23,910 nt of DNA from a virus, in IMG/VR virus record IMGVR_UViG_3300011114_001034, positions 1 through 23,910 of that record. One strand, 5' to 3'. Numbering within the stretch: position 1 is the stretch's first letter; every line of letters begins with the position of its first letter. Shown piece after piece: positions 1 through 6,454 of this stretch. The position numbers and the translations under genes are program-made. Under the pieces are notes generated by a model. The model saw only the letters and a list, made by a program, of their open reading frames with translations. It ran no database searches and was not told the DNA's origin.

Positions 1-71
1 ACATAGAATACAGGTAATTTAAAGTTTGAATGGAATAAATAATTTAAACATATTTATCAATATATTATTAA

Positions 72-94
72 TGTTTATTTTATTTAAATAAACA
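72..94. repeat. AT-rich perfect inverted repeat (9-bp arms)
   Basis: The arms TGTTTATTT (72-80) and AAATAAACA (86-94) are perfect reverse complements around a 5-base loop. No T-tract follows directly, so it is not a typical terminator. The arms contain only two G/C pairs, so the structure is weak and may be chance in such AT-rich DNA. The rest of 1-200 holds no convincing gene on either strand. A T9 run at about 140-148 follows a 4-bp CGTT/AACG hairpin and could be a weak terminator. Confidence 0.3.
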
Positions 95-209
95 CGTTAT
101 GTAAAACTCCATGTTATAAACAAATTCGTTGATAAAACGTTTTTTTTTAGTTGAATTACAATACTTATCTTAAATGTGAAATTAAATTTAAACTTTATCT
201 AAATGCAAC

Positions 210-219
210 ATATTTATAA
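210..219 (+). promoter_or_regulatory. Copy of the ATATTTATAA late-promoter/leader motif
   Basis: ATATTTATAA preceded by C, as in the copies before structural genes, but followed by ATATGG rather than (C/T)AAA. It lies directly before the GIY-YIG-like remnant and about 100 bases before the phoH-like gene. It may have served the remnant gene, or it may now serve phoH. Confidence 0.4.
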
Positions 220-315
220 ATATGGAAATATATTTTAGAAAAAGATAATATACCTTTTTACATTGGTAAATCAGTAAATGCTTTTCATAGATTTTATAAA
301 TATAAAAAAAAATAC
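220..315 (+). pseudogene. Truncated GIY-YIG endonuclease remnant
   Basis: This frame reads 32 residues including DNIPFYIGKSVNAFHRFYKY, followed by a lysine run. A hydrophobic-Tyr strand (WKYILEKD), a YIGKS strand and an Arg about eight residues later (FHRFY) match the first two motifs of the GIY-YIG nuclease fold, whose Tyr and Arg are catalytic. The frame has no ATG (a TAA stands directly before it at 217-219). It continues for only about 20 unrelated codons beyond the match, into the start of the phoH-like gene, so the later conserved Glu and Asn motifs are absent. I infer a decayed homing endonuclease whose C-terminal part was deleted at the phoH junction. The fragment is short, so chance resemblance is possible. 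Confidence 0.42.
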
Positions 316-317
316 TT

Positions 318-998
318 ATGGAAGATACAAATATCAATATGTTTAAACAAAGATCCAAACCTAAAAATCCTATAAAATTTAGATTAGAACTCAATGAAGA
401 GCAAAAATTAGCCAAACAGATTATATTAGACAATCCTGTTACATTAATTAAGGGAATGGCAGGTTCAGGTAAAACTTTAGTAGCATGTCAAATAGCTTTA
501 GACATGGTTTTTAAAAAGGAAATGAGTAAAATTATAATTACTCGAGCTACTGTGTCAAAAGAAGACATTGGGTTTTTACCTGGTGACTTAAAAGAGAAAA
601 TGGATCCTTGGTTAGCCCCAGTATATGCTAATCTTTATTTACTATATGATAAAGAAAAAATTGACAAAATGGTTGTAGACAACCAAATTGAAATTGTGCC
701 TTTTGCTTTTATGAGAGGCAGAACATTTCCAAATTCTTTTGTCATAGTAGATGAATGTCAAAACATAACAGGCCAACAAACTGAAATGATGTTAGGTCGT
801 TTAGGTAAGGGTGGTAAAATAGTTTTTTGTGGTGATTTAGCACAAGTAGATTTAAAAAGTAAAAAAGATTCTGGCATTGGATTTTTTCCACGTCTTGAAG
901 AAAGAATCAAAGGTGTAAAAATTATTACCTTAAAGAAAAATCACAGACATGAAATTGTGGAGGAAATTTTAAAAGTATACGAAGAATTTAGAGATTAA
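318..998 (+). CDS. phoH: PhoH-like P-loop ATPase
   Basis: This 226-residue protein has the signature of PhoH-family ATPases, which resemble the N-terminal half of superfamily 1 helicases. Walker A is GMAGSGKT (residues 46-53), Walker B is FVIVDEC (141-147) followed by QN, the GDLAQVDL motif is at 172-179, and an NHRHEIV box is at 208-214. The length is normal for phage PhoH proteins, which are just this domain. Members bind and hydrolyse ATP. Their role in phages is unsettled, with phosphate stress and RNA metabolism both proposed. The ATG at 318 has no Shine-Dalgarno sequence, only an A-rich leader that overlaps the GIY-YIG-like remnant. A copy of the repeated motif precedes the next gene, so phoH probably ends its own transcription unit. 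phoH genes are common in aquatic phages. Confidence 0.93.
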   Translation: MEDTNINMFKQRSKPKNPIKFRLELNEEQKLAKQIILDNPVTLIKGMAGSGKTLVACQIALDMVFKKEMSKIIITRATVSKEDIGFLPGDLKEKMDPWLAPVYANLYLLYDKEKIDKMVVDNQIEIVPFAFMRGRTFPNSFVIVDECQNITGQQTEMMLGRLGKGGKIVFCGDLAQVDLKSKKDSGIGFFPRLEERIKGVKIITLKKNHRHEIVEEILKVYEEFRD

Positions 999-1008
999 GA
1001 TTCCTCAC

Positions 1009-1018
1009 ATATTTATAA
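1009..1018 (+). promoter_or_regulatory. ATATTTATAACAAA motif before the appendage block
   Basis: Exact consensus C-ATATTTATAA-CAAA, with 18 bases between its last A and the ATG at 1037. Candidate late promoter or leader element. Confidence 0.55.
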
Positions 1019-1036
1019 CAAACAACTGATATAAAA

Positions 1037-1417
1037 ATGGCTGCAGGTAGATATTCATTTACTATAGAACAAGGTTCAACATTAAATTTAGAACTTCAAT
1101 ATAAAGACTCTAGTGGAAATCCTATTAACCTTACAAGCTACAGTGGAAAAATGCAAATTCGTCCATCTGTTGCCTCATCCACAGTATATATTACTTTAAG
1201 CAGCTCATTAGATACTGATGGAACAGGATTAAATTTTAGTGGTTCAAATGGATCTACACCTCCTACATCTGGTTCAATAGCAATATATGTTTCAGCGGCT
1301 TCATCTTCCCTACTAACTTTTGACACAGGAGTATATGATCTAGAAATAGTATCAGGAAGCATAGTTACAAGAATTTTAGAAGGCCAAGTAAAATTATCTA
1401 AAGAAGTAACCCAATAA
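1037..1417 (+). CDS. Putative virion appendage protein, Ig-like N-terminal fold
   Basis: A 126-residue protein without Cys, rich in Ser and Thr. It starts MAAGRYSFTIEQGSTLNLEL, then YKDSSGNPINLT and KMQIR. This pattern (an F-x-I-x-QG strand, a YKD-G-PI-LT turn, then a strand ending MQIR) recurs in small tail- or baseplate-associated phage proteins and looks like a beta-sandwich domain. I cannot name the family. The C-terminal part (YDLEIVSGSIVTRILEGQVKLS) is also strand-rich. The stop overlaps the start of the next gene (TAATG at 1415-1419), so the two are probably translationally coupled. The function as a fibre attachment or decoration piece is inferred from composition and neighbours. Confidence 0.7.
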   Translation: MAAGRYSFTIEQGSTLNLELQYKDSSGNPINLTSYSGKMQIRPSVASSTVYITLSSSLDTDGTGLNFSGSNGSTPPTSGSIAIYVSAASSSLLTFDTGVYDLEIVSGSIVTRILEGQVKLSKEVTQ

Positions 1418-1980
1418 TGTCTAATATAGGACCAATAAATATTATTCCTGACAACAATCAGGTGGTTTTACAAGACAATAACAGAACTATAACAGTAGTA
1501 GATAGTAATAGTAATAGTAATGTTGATGTAACTCAACCTATAACATCTGTTATTCAGATATTAACAGGCCCTATAGGAACAATAGGAGACCAAGGTCCTT
1601 CAGGTTCTCAAGGTCCTTCAGGTTCTCAAGGTCCTTCAGGTTCTCAAGGCGCTAGTTTTCCATACACCGGTTCAGCTGGAATAACAGGATCGTTATTTTT
1701 AATAGGACAAGGTTCATTTACATCATTACCATCATACACAACCAGTGATTTCTTTTTAGTAAGAAATTCAACAACAACCTTAAAGGTAATAGACGGCATA
1801 CAAATGACTTCTTCTGCTGAAATACCTTTACAAATATTTAACTCTTCCAACAACAGTTTACTACAAATATCTCAAAGTGGAGTAGTTGTTCTTGCAACAT
1901 CATCTATTATTTTAACAGGAACCGCTCCAAATGGAGGAATATACTTTACCTCATCTTCATTTTATGTTGGAATTGAGTAA
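1417..1980 (+). CDS. Collagen-like fibre protein
   Basis: A 187-residue protein with ten Gly-X-Y triplets at residues 51-80, the later ones a repeat of GPSGSQ. An N-terminal 50-residue strand-rich segment precedes them and a 100-residue Ser/Thr-rich globular part follows. Gly-X-Y runs in phage proteins form trimeric collagen-like rods in fibres. After the rod comes SFPYTGSAGITGSL, a motif found almost unchanged in the large fibre gene at 3495, so the two share a module. The start overlaps the upstream stop by one base. There is no Shine-Dalgarno sequence. Likely a trimeric tail or capsid appendage; which particle part it sits on cannot be told. Confidence 0.72.
   Translation: MSNIGPINIIPDNNQVVLQDNNRTITVVDSNSNSNVDVTQPITSVIQILTGPIGTIGDQGPSGSQGPSGSQGPSGSQGASFPYTGSAGITGSLFLIGQGSFTSLPSYTTSDFFLVRNSTTTLKVIDGIQMTSSAEIPLQIFNSSNNSLLQISQSGVVVLATSSIILTGTAPNGGIYFTSSSFYVGIE
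1591..1650 (+). repeat. 18-bp tandem repeat encoding collagen-like triplets
   Basis: Three identical 18-base copies (1591-1608, 1609-1626, 1627-1644), each CAAGGTCCTTCAGGTTCT, plus a partial fourth. They encode QGPSGS units. Identity at every synonymous position suggests recent expansion by slippage, and copy number may vary between relatives. Confidence 0.9.
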
Positions 1981-1988
1981 GAACTTTA

Positions 1989-1998
1989 ATATGTATAA
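1989..1998 (+). promoter_or_regulatory. Variant motif ATATGTATAATAAA
   Basis: One base differs from the consensus (G for T at the fifth position), followed by TAAA as in other copies. It lies 12 bases before the ATG at 2011, the usual spacing. Possibly a weaker version of the same promoter or leader element. Confidence 0.4.
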
Positions 1999-2010
1999 TA
2001 AAAATAAATA

Positions 2011-2919
2011 ATGGCAAATTGGAAAAAAGTAATAGTCTCGGGAAGTAACGCAGAACTATTGACAGTAACAGCATCATTCTTCAAAGGAGATGGTAGTGCT
2101 TTAACAGGAGTAGTAGCAACTTCTCCATTTGCCTTAACAGCAGGAAGTGGATTATCAGCTGCTGGCACTTATGATGGAAGTGTTGCAAGAACTTTTACTG
2201 TCAATTCAGGATCATTAGTAGCTTATTATTCAGAATCAATATTCGGCACAGTATCTGGAGATGTAACTATTACCTCTGCAGGCGTAGCAGCATTAGCCAC
2301 AGTAGCATCTGCAGGTACAACTGGTGGTAGTACAGCAATTCCAGTAATTACCATTAATGCTAAAGGTTTAACAACAGGCATCACAACAGCTGCAGTTGTT
2401 GCCCCAGCTGGAACATTGTCTGGAACAACATTAGCTTCAAATGTTTTAGCTTCATCATTAACAAGTGTTGGAACACTAGCTGGAGTAACAGTAACTGGAA
2501 CAGCAGCATTAGCAACATTAACAGTATCAGGAGATGCTACAATCACTGGTAATTTATCAGTAGCAGGAACTGCTTCATTTACTAATGCTGATAATTTAAA
2601 CATTAGAGATAAATTTATTTTAATCAACAGTGGTTCATCAACATTAGCAGATTCTGGTTGGATTACCCAATATAATACAGCAGGTTCAGGTTCAGCTTTT
2701 TATTTGGAAGCATCTTCAACAGGAACATATGGTCGTTTTGCTGTGGCATATGATGTAATTGGAACTACAACATCTCTAACACCAGATGAATTTGTGGTAA
2801 CAGCTCGAGTTTCAGCTTCATCAGCCATTCCAACTAACCCAACATGGGGTGGATCAGGAAATGGATCAGGTAACATGTTTGTTAATAGTAATAATGGTGA
2901 CATTTACATATATTCATAA
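2011..2919 (+). CDS. Tail fibre-like structural protein
   Basis: A 302-residue protein made of Ala, Ser, Thr, Gly and Val with hardly any charge. The N-terminus MANWKKVIVSGSNAEL matches that of the gene at 3495 (MPNWKKIITSGSAASL), so this is a shared anchoring module. Residues about 80-125 (VSGDVTITSAGVAAL, then PVITINAKGLTTG) are a repeat type I know from many phage fibre shafts. Residues about 130-190 are short beta repeats (TVTGTAAL, TVSGDATITG). From about 195 to the end (NIRDKFILINSGSS onward) there is a more complex globular part, probably a knob. It has no Shine-Dalgarno sequence. Likely a trimeric beta-structured fibre; receptor binding is inference. Confidence 0.78.
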   Translation: MANWKKVIVSGSNAELLTVTASFFKGDGSALTGVVATSPFALTAGSGLSAAGTYDGSVARTFTVNSGSLVAYYSESIFGTVSGDVTITSAGVAALATVASAGTTGGSTAIPVITINAKGLTTGITTAAVVAPAGTLSGTTLASNVLASSLTSVGTLAGVTVTGTAALATLTVSGDATITGNLSVAGTASFTNADNLNIRDKFILINSGSSTLADSGWITQYNTAGSGSAFYLEASSTGTYGRFAVAYDVIGTTTSLTPDEFVVTARVSASSAIPTNPTWGGSGNGSGNMFVNSNNGDIYIYS

Positions 2920-2938
2920 AATATACAAAAAATTAGTT

Positions 2939-3148
2939 ATGGCTTTTACTGCAAATAATTTAATTATTAATAACTTAGAAGTAGAGAAATCTACTTCTTC
3001 ACTTCTTAGTAAAGATAACTTGACTGCTGGAGAAATTCAACTTATATTAATTACATTACGCAACTCAACATTTAAAGGAGAGCATGTAGAAATATTATAC
3101 AACACAGTAATTAAACTACAAAACCAATATATTAATCAACAAAAATAG
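2939..3148 (+). CDS. Small protein, paralog of the next gene
   Basis: A 69-residue protein. I place the start at ATG 2939 (MAFTANNLIINN), just after the fibre gene ends, rather than at the upstream in-frame ATG at 2849, which would overlap that gene by 71 bases with an unlikely extension. The second half, LTAGEIQLILITLRNSTFKG and then YNTVIKLQNQ, aligns with LTVNEIQLLRQSLDIISIKG and then LANLQIKLENEL of the gene at 3154. The product looks like a small helical protein. It may help the fibre assemble, but that rests on position only. Confidence 0.68.
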   Translation: MAFTANNLIINNLEVEKSTSSLLSKDNLTAGEIQLILITLRNSTFKGEHVEILYNTVIKLQNQYINQQK

Positions 3149-3153
3149 CAGTT

Positions 3154-3393
3154 ATGAATATTTTTTCAATTGATTTAACAGTAAATGAAATTCAACTGTT
3201 AAGACAATCTTTAGACATCATTTCCATTAAAGGAACAGATGCTAAGTTTTTAGCTAATCTTCAAATTAAACTTGAAAATGAGTTACTTCAAATTCAAGAA
3301 ATTTTAAAACAAGAAGAATCTAAAAAACAAGAAGATTTGCAACACGTTATAGAAAAAGAAGAAAAGAAAAGTAAAAAGCAACAATCAATATAA
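3154..3393 (+). CDS. Small coiled-coil protein, paralog of the previous gene
   Basis: A 79-residue protein. The N-terminal half repeats the plan of the gene at 2939 (LT-x2-EIQLL, then an IKG turn, then a KLENEL helix). The C-terminal half is a long, highly charged Glu/Lys/Gln helix (EILKQEESKKQEDLQHVIEK) ending in a basic tail. The gene starts five bases after its paralog ends. Function unknown; its place between two fibre genes suggests a role in fibre folding or attachment. Confidence 0.72.
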   Translation: MNIFSIDLTVNEIQLLRQSLDIISIKGTDAKFLANLQIKLENELLQIQEILKQEESKKQEDLQHVIEKEEKKSKKQQSI

Positions 3394-3398
3394 AGTTG

Positions 3399-3408
3399 AT
3401 ATTTATCA
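3399..3408 (+). promoter_or_regulatory. Degenerate motif ATATTTATCATCAAA
   Basis: Matches the repeated motif except for C in place of the ninth base, and lies 86 bases before the fibre ATG at 3495, further than usual. The leader from 3409 to 3494 holds no convincing ORF or clear hairpin. Weakly supported. Confidence 0.25.
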
Positions 3409-3494
3409 TCAAACAAATTGTTGGCCTGAAAAGGAAGTAGGCATATACACTGGCATAAAGTGCATGTATCTAACCACAATTAAAAATACATTGT

Positions 3495-4703
3495 ATGCCA
3501 AATTGGAAGAAGATTATTACGTCAGGTTCAGCAGCATCCTTATACTCATTAGATGTATCAAATGGTATAACTGGTTCATTACAAGGAACAGCATCTTTTG
3601 CAACAACTGCTTCATATGTAACAGGTTCAATATTTACCAATTCAAACTCAGCAGCAAGTGCTTCTTACGCTACTTATGCCACAAATGGTGGAGTAACTAA
3701 AATACTAGCAGGAGCTAATGTAAATTTATCTCCAACAAACGGTTTAGGAGATGTAACGGTTACTTCTTTTGGTACTAACTTATACAATACAGCTACCGGA
3801 TCATATGGTAGTTTTTTTGATACTGGATCAGTACCAGCAACTTCAGCTACTACTATATACTCAATGTCTTTAAATACAACAGACATTTCAAATGGTGTTT
3901 ATATAAGTGCTTCAAACGGAGATGTAACTCGAGTAAAATTTACAAACGCTGGAACATATAATGTACAATTTTCATCACAATTTTCAAACACTGACAACTC
4001 TAATCAAAATGTAATTATTTGGGTTAGAATAAATGGAGCCGATGTACCAGATTCATCTGGTATAATAGGTATACTTCCATTTAAAGCTGGGTCAGATGGG
4101 CAAATTATTATAAGTTGGAACTATTATTTAAACTTATCTGCACAGGATTACATACAAATGTGCTGGCATGTAGAAACAGCTAACGTAGTCACATTAACCA
4201 CAATATCAGCTAGTACTTCTCCACCACATCCTAGAACACCATCTACTATTTTAACAGCAACTCGTGTAGATACGTTTTTAAGTAACACAGGATCATTTAG
4301 TGGTTCATTTACAGGAATATTAACTGGGACTGCCTCATATGCAACTACATCATCTTATGCTTTAACTGCTTCATATGTAGCAAATGCTTCATCATTTCCA
4401 TATACTGGAAGTGCTGTTATAACAGGAAGTTTAACTATAACAGGTTCAACAACTTCAACATATGGATTTACAGGATCTTTATTAGGAACAGCTTCGTGTG
4501 CAACAACTGCATCATTTGCAACAACAGCTTCCTTTGTAACGGGTTCAATATTTACCAATTCAAACTCAGCAGCAAGTGCTTCTTACGCAGTAACTGCTTC
4601 ATATGCATTAAGTGCTTCTTACGCAGTAACTGCTTCATACGCCCCAACAGCTGGAAACATATCCGCAGCAGTAAACCTATTTAACTATTATAATTTTACA
4701 TAA
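3495..4703 (+). CDS. Large tail fibre with TASYA repeats and an inserted jelly-roll-like domain
   Basis: A 402-residue protein. Residues 1-16 form the MPNWKKIITSGS module shared with the gene at 2011. Residues about 22-60 and 275-390 are hexapeptide-like repeats of the type TASYA/TASFA. Between them, at about residues 110-257, lies a different domain (TNAGTYNVQFSSQFSNTD, VIIWVRINGADVP, and later SAQDYIQMCW). It resembles the jelly-roll structural domains seen in many phage appendages. A second module, SSFPYTGSAVITGSLTITGS (about 294-313), matches the collagen-like protein at 1417. There is no Shine-Dalgarno sequence. Likely a receptor-binding or side fibre, with the jelly-roll as an exposed head. 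The overlapping frame from 3464 is a shadow. Confidence 0.8.
   Translation: MPNWKKIITSGSAASLYSLDVSNGITGSLQGTASFATTASYVTGSIFTNSNSAASASYATYATNGGVTKILAGANVNLSPTNGLGDVTVTSFGTNLYNTATGSYGSFFDTGSVPATSATTIYSMSLNTTDISNGVYISASNGDVTRVKFTNAGTYNVQFSSQFSNTDNSNQNVIIWVRINGADVPDSSGIIGILPFKAGSDGQIIISWNYYLNLSAQDYIQMCWHVETANVVTLTTISASTSPPHPRTPSTILTATRVDTFLSNTGSFSGSFTGILTGTASYATTSSYALTASYVANASSFPYTGSAVITGSLTITGSTTSTYGFTGSLLGTASCATTASFATTASFVTGSIFTNSNSAASASYAVTASYALSASYAVTASYAPTAGNISAAVNLFNYYNFT
3619..3670 (+). repeat. 52-bp direct repeat, copy A
   Basis: This 52-base stretch in the fibre gene recurs at 4537-4588 with one mismatch (A3623 versus G4541). It encodes VTGSIFTNSNSAASASYA. The two copies flank the jelly-roll-like domain and lie 918 bases apart, a multiple of three. 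Confidence 0.92.
4537..4588 (+). repeat. 52-bp direct repeat, copy B
   Basis: Second copy of the repeat at 3619-3670, 51 of 52 bases identical, in the same reading frame of the same fibre gene. Confidence 0.92.
4575..4646 (+). repeat. 36-bp tandem repeat encoding SASYAVTASYA units
   Basis: Two near-identical 36-base copies (4575-4610 and 4611-4646), each encoding twelve residues of the SASYAVTASYA type, at the C-terminal end of the fibre. Copy 1 overlaps the end of the 52-bp repeat. Confidence 0.85.
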
Positions 4704-4704
4704 G

Positions 4705-4956
4705 ATGATGACATATGTAGCTCCAGACGGACACACAATTAAAAGCAAAAGCAGTCCAACAACTTACACTTGCGCTTGTGAAGACATGCATGATGGAACA
4801 TATGAAAGTTTTGAAACCACATTTGCATCAACTGCAATAGGTATTCAACAAATTAAAATTGTAAGAACTGTCACCAACAACATGATGGAAATTACAATTA
4901 CACAAAGTACAAACCAAGAACTAACAGAATATATTAACCCCATACAAAACCAATAA
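4705..4956 (+). CDS. Small unknown protein
   Basis: An 83-residue protein, not recognised. It has two Cys in a TCACED cluster (residues about 22-27) and a His soon after (DMHDGTYESF), so metal or disulphide binding is possible but unproven. The C-terminal half is strand-like (IGIQQIKIVRTV, MMEITITQS). The start at 4705 is two bases after the fibre stop, and an in-frame ATG at 4708 is equally possible. It lies among appendage genes with a three-base gap to the next, so it is probably cotranscribed. Confidence 0.6.
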   Translation: MMTYVAPDGHTIKSKSSPTTYTCACEDMHDGTYESFETTFASTAIGIQQIKIVRTVTNNMMEITITQSTNQELTEYINPIQNQ

Positions 4957-4959
4957 ACA

Positions 4960-5379
4960 ATGGCAGCAAACACCACACCAATATTTGTAATTCAAGGAAA
5001 CAATAAACCAGCAAGAATTGCAGCAGCAAACACAGCATCTGATGGATCAGGTTCATTAGTAACTCTAGTAACTGCAGGAGCATCTGGTGCTAGAGTAGAT
5101 GGAGTAAGATTTAGAAATTCTCAAGTAACAGCAGCCATAACATCTGCATTGGTACATAGAATATTTCTTTCCGACACCGCCGGAACCAATCATAGACTTA
5201 TAGGAGAAGTAGCAACAGCAACAGCAACAAGATCACTTACAGTGGTTGGAGCAACTTCAATTTTTACTTTTGATCAACCCATCATCATGTTAAGCGGCCA
5301 AATCATGTCTGTTACACAATCATTATATACCACAGCTGCAGATCAATTTGATGCATGCGCATTTGCTGGAGACTATTAA
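4960..5379 (+). CDS. Putative virion surface/appendage protein
   Basis: A 139-residue protein rich in Ala, Thr and Ser. The pattern AANTASDGSGSLVTLVTAGA, then RVDGVRFRNSQ, HRIFLSDTAG, RLIGEV and a C-terminal FAGDY is one I recognise from small hypothetical proteins of phages and prophages, always near structural genes. It looks like one compact beta-sandwich domain. No enzymatic motif is seen. Gaps of three bases on both sides (AAACAATGGC before this start and the next) tie it to its neighbours. Decoration or fibre-accessory function is inferred. Confidence 0.68.
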   Translation: MAANTTPIFVIQGNNKPARIAAANTASDGSGSLVTLVTAGASGARVDGVRFRNSQVTAAITSALVHRIFLSDTAGTNHRLIGEVATATATRSLTVVGATSIFTFDQPIIMLSGQIMSVTQSLYTTAADQFDACAFAGDY

Positions 5380-5382
5380 ACA

Positions 5383-6411
5383 ATGGCAGTTAGAACAATA
5401 GCAGCTGGAGGAGGTAATTGGAATGCTACTGGAACGTGGGTAGAAGGAGTAGTGCCTATTGCTGGTGACACAGTATTTGCATCAGCCTCCTCAGGTCAAT
5501 TAACTGTCAATGTTGCCTCTGCCTGTACATCCATAGATTTTACAAATTATACAAACACACTAACAATGAATGCAACGTTAACTGTTACTGGTAATGTTAC
5601 ACTTGTTGATGCAATGGTTCTAATAGGTGTTGGGGCATTAACTATTAGTGCAACATCTACACTCACATCAAACGGGAAAATATGGTTAGGAGCAATAAAT
5701 TTCAATGCAGGTCCATTCACTTTAGCTGATAATTGGATTGTGAATGGAACTATGACTTGGAATGCTAATGGAGGGTTATTATTAGGTAATACCTTAACTT
5801 GTATGGGTAATTTTACTTTGACTCAAGCTCCTAATCCATCTTCAACAGCAACTATAATATTGGGAGGAACGGGAACTTGGTCAGGTAATTTTGCTGTTCG
5901 AGGGATAACATTACAAATTAACACAACAGGAAAAATTACCATAAGTGGAAATGTAAATAAAGGAATAGGAACATTCACATATATCGCTGGAACTGTAATA
6001 ACAACTGGAAGTAATTTAAATATATCCGCTGCGGCAACATTAACAGGCATGGATAAAATAGTATTGGATACCGTGACTGTAACTGCTGGCATAACTTTAA
6101 CCATGAATAAATTTTTTAGTGGAAGCCCAAATCAAAAAACAACAATACGGTCTAGTGTAACAGGTACAGTATATACAATTACTTTTCAAGACACTTTTGA
6201 AAAAACAGCAAAATTTGTAAAAATATCAGACTGTAGTTTAACAAGAAAAGGACAATTACTCATGCTAACTTCGAACTCAGATAAAGGAGGCAACTCTGGC
6301 ATTAGATATCTAAACCAATCACCAAATGGAATAGCTAAAAATTCTCCATCAATCACAGATACCATGACCAACCCAACATTTGGATTAGTTGCAGATCCTT
6401 GCTTTAGTTAA
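5383..6411 (+). CDS. Beta-helix-like appendage protein
   Basis: A 342-residue protein. The N-terminus GGGNWNATGTWVEGVVPIAG, then DTVFASASSGQLTV, resembles the start of repeat-rich beta-helical or G8-like surface proteins. Residues about 45-240 are short strands of alternating Thr, Val, Ile and Asn (TLTVTGNVTL, KITISGNV), as expected of a parallel beta-helix. The C-terminal 100 residues (FQDTFEKTAKFVKISDCSLT onward) are less repetitive. No catalytic motif is evident, so I cannot say whether it degrades a host polysaccharide. It is the last gene before the neck genes. Probably a fibre or spike component. Confidence 0.65.
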   Translation: MAVRTIAAGGGNWNATGTWVEGVVPIAGDTVFASASSGQLTVNVASACTSIDFTNYTNTLTMNATLTVTGNVTLVDAMVLIGVGALTISATSTLTSNGKIWLGAINFNAGPFTLADNWIVNGTMTWNANGGLLLGNTLTCMGNFTLTQAPNPSSTATIILGGTGTWSGNFAVRGITLQINTTGKITISGNVNKGIGTFTYIAGTVITTGSNLNISAAATLTGMDKIVLDTVTVTAGITLTMNKFFSGSPNQKTTIRSSVTGTVYTITFQDTFEKTAKFVKISDCSLTRKGQLLMLTSNSDKGGNSGIRYLNQSPNGIAKNSPSITDTMTNPTFGLVADPCFS

Positions 6412-6431
6412 GAATTACTTTAATCTTTGTC

Positions 6432-6441
6432 ATATTTATAA
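6432..6441 (+). promoter_or_regulatory. ATATTTATAATAAA motif before the neck genes
   Basis: Exact consensus with preceding C, 13 bases before the ATG at 6455. Confidence 0.55.
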
Positions 6442-6454
6442 TAAATCATAATTC

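Noticed and set aside
188-433. 81-residue minus-strand frame over the phoH start
   Set aside because: Overlaps the well-supported phoH gene, is rich in Ile/Phe/Lys as expected of AT-rich antisense, and has no family resemblance.
1981-2010. Possible tRNA or small RNA in the intergenic gaps
   Set aside because: The gaps are too short and AT-rich; no cloverleaf or anticodon arm could be drawn anywhere in the window.
2226-2627. 133-residue minus-strand frame under the fibre gene
   Set aside because: Val/Ala/Pro-rich mirror of the Thr/Ala/Gly codons of the fibre repeats.
2849-2938. N-terminal extension of the small gene at 2939
   Set aside because: Would overlap the end of the fibre gene and adds residues with no relation to the paralog next door.
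3464-3700. 78-residue + frame overlapping the fibre start
   Set aside because: Cys/Ile/Asn-rich product from the out-of-frame reading of fibre repeats; the same happens at 4496-4684.
4575-4646. Possible CRISPR-like array in the fibre repeats
   Set aside because: The repeats are coding, in frame and without distinct spacers.
6412-6454. Terminator after the beta-helix gene
   Set aside because: AAGAATT and AATCTT near 6411-6428 pair poorly with a bulge, and no T-tract follows.
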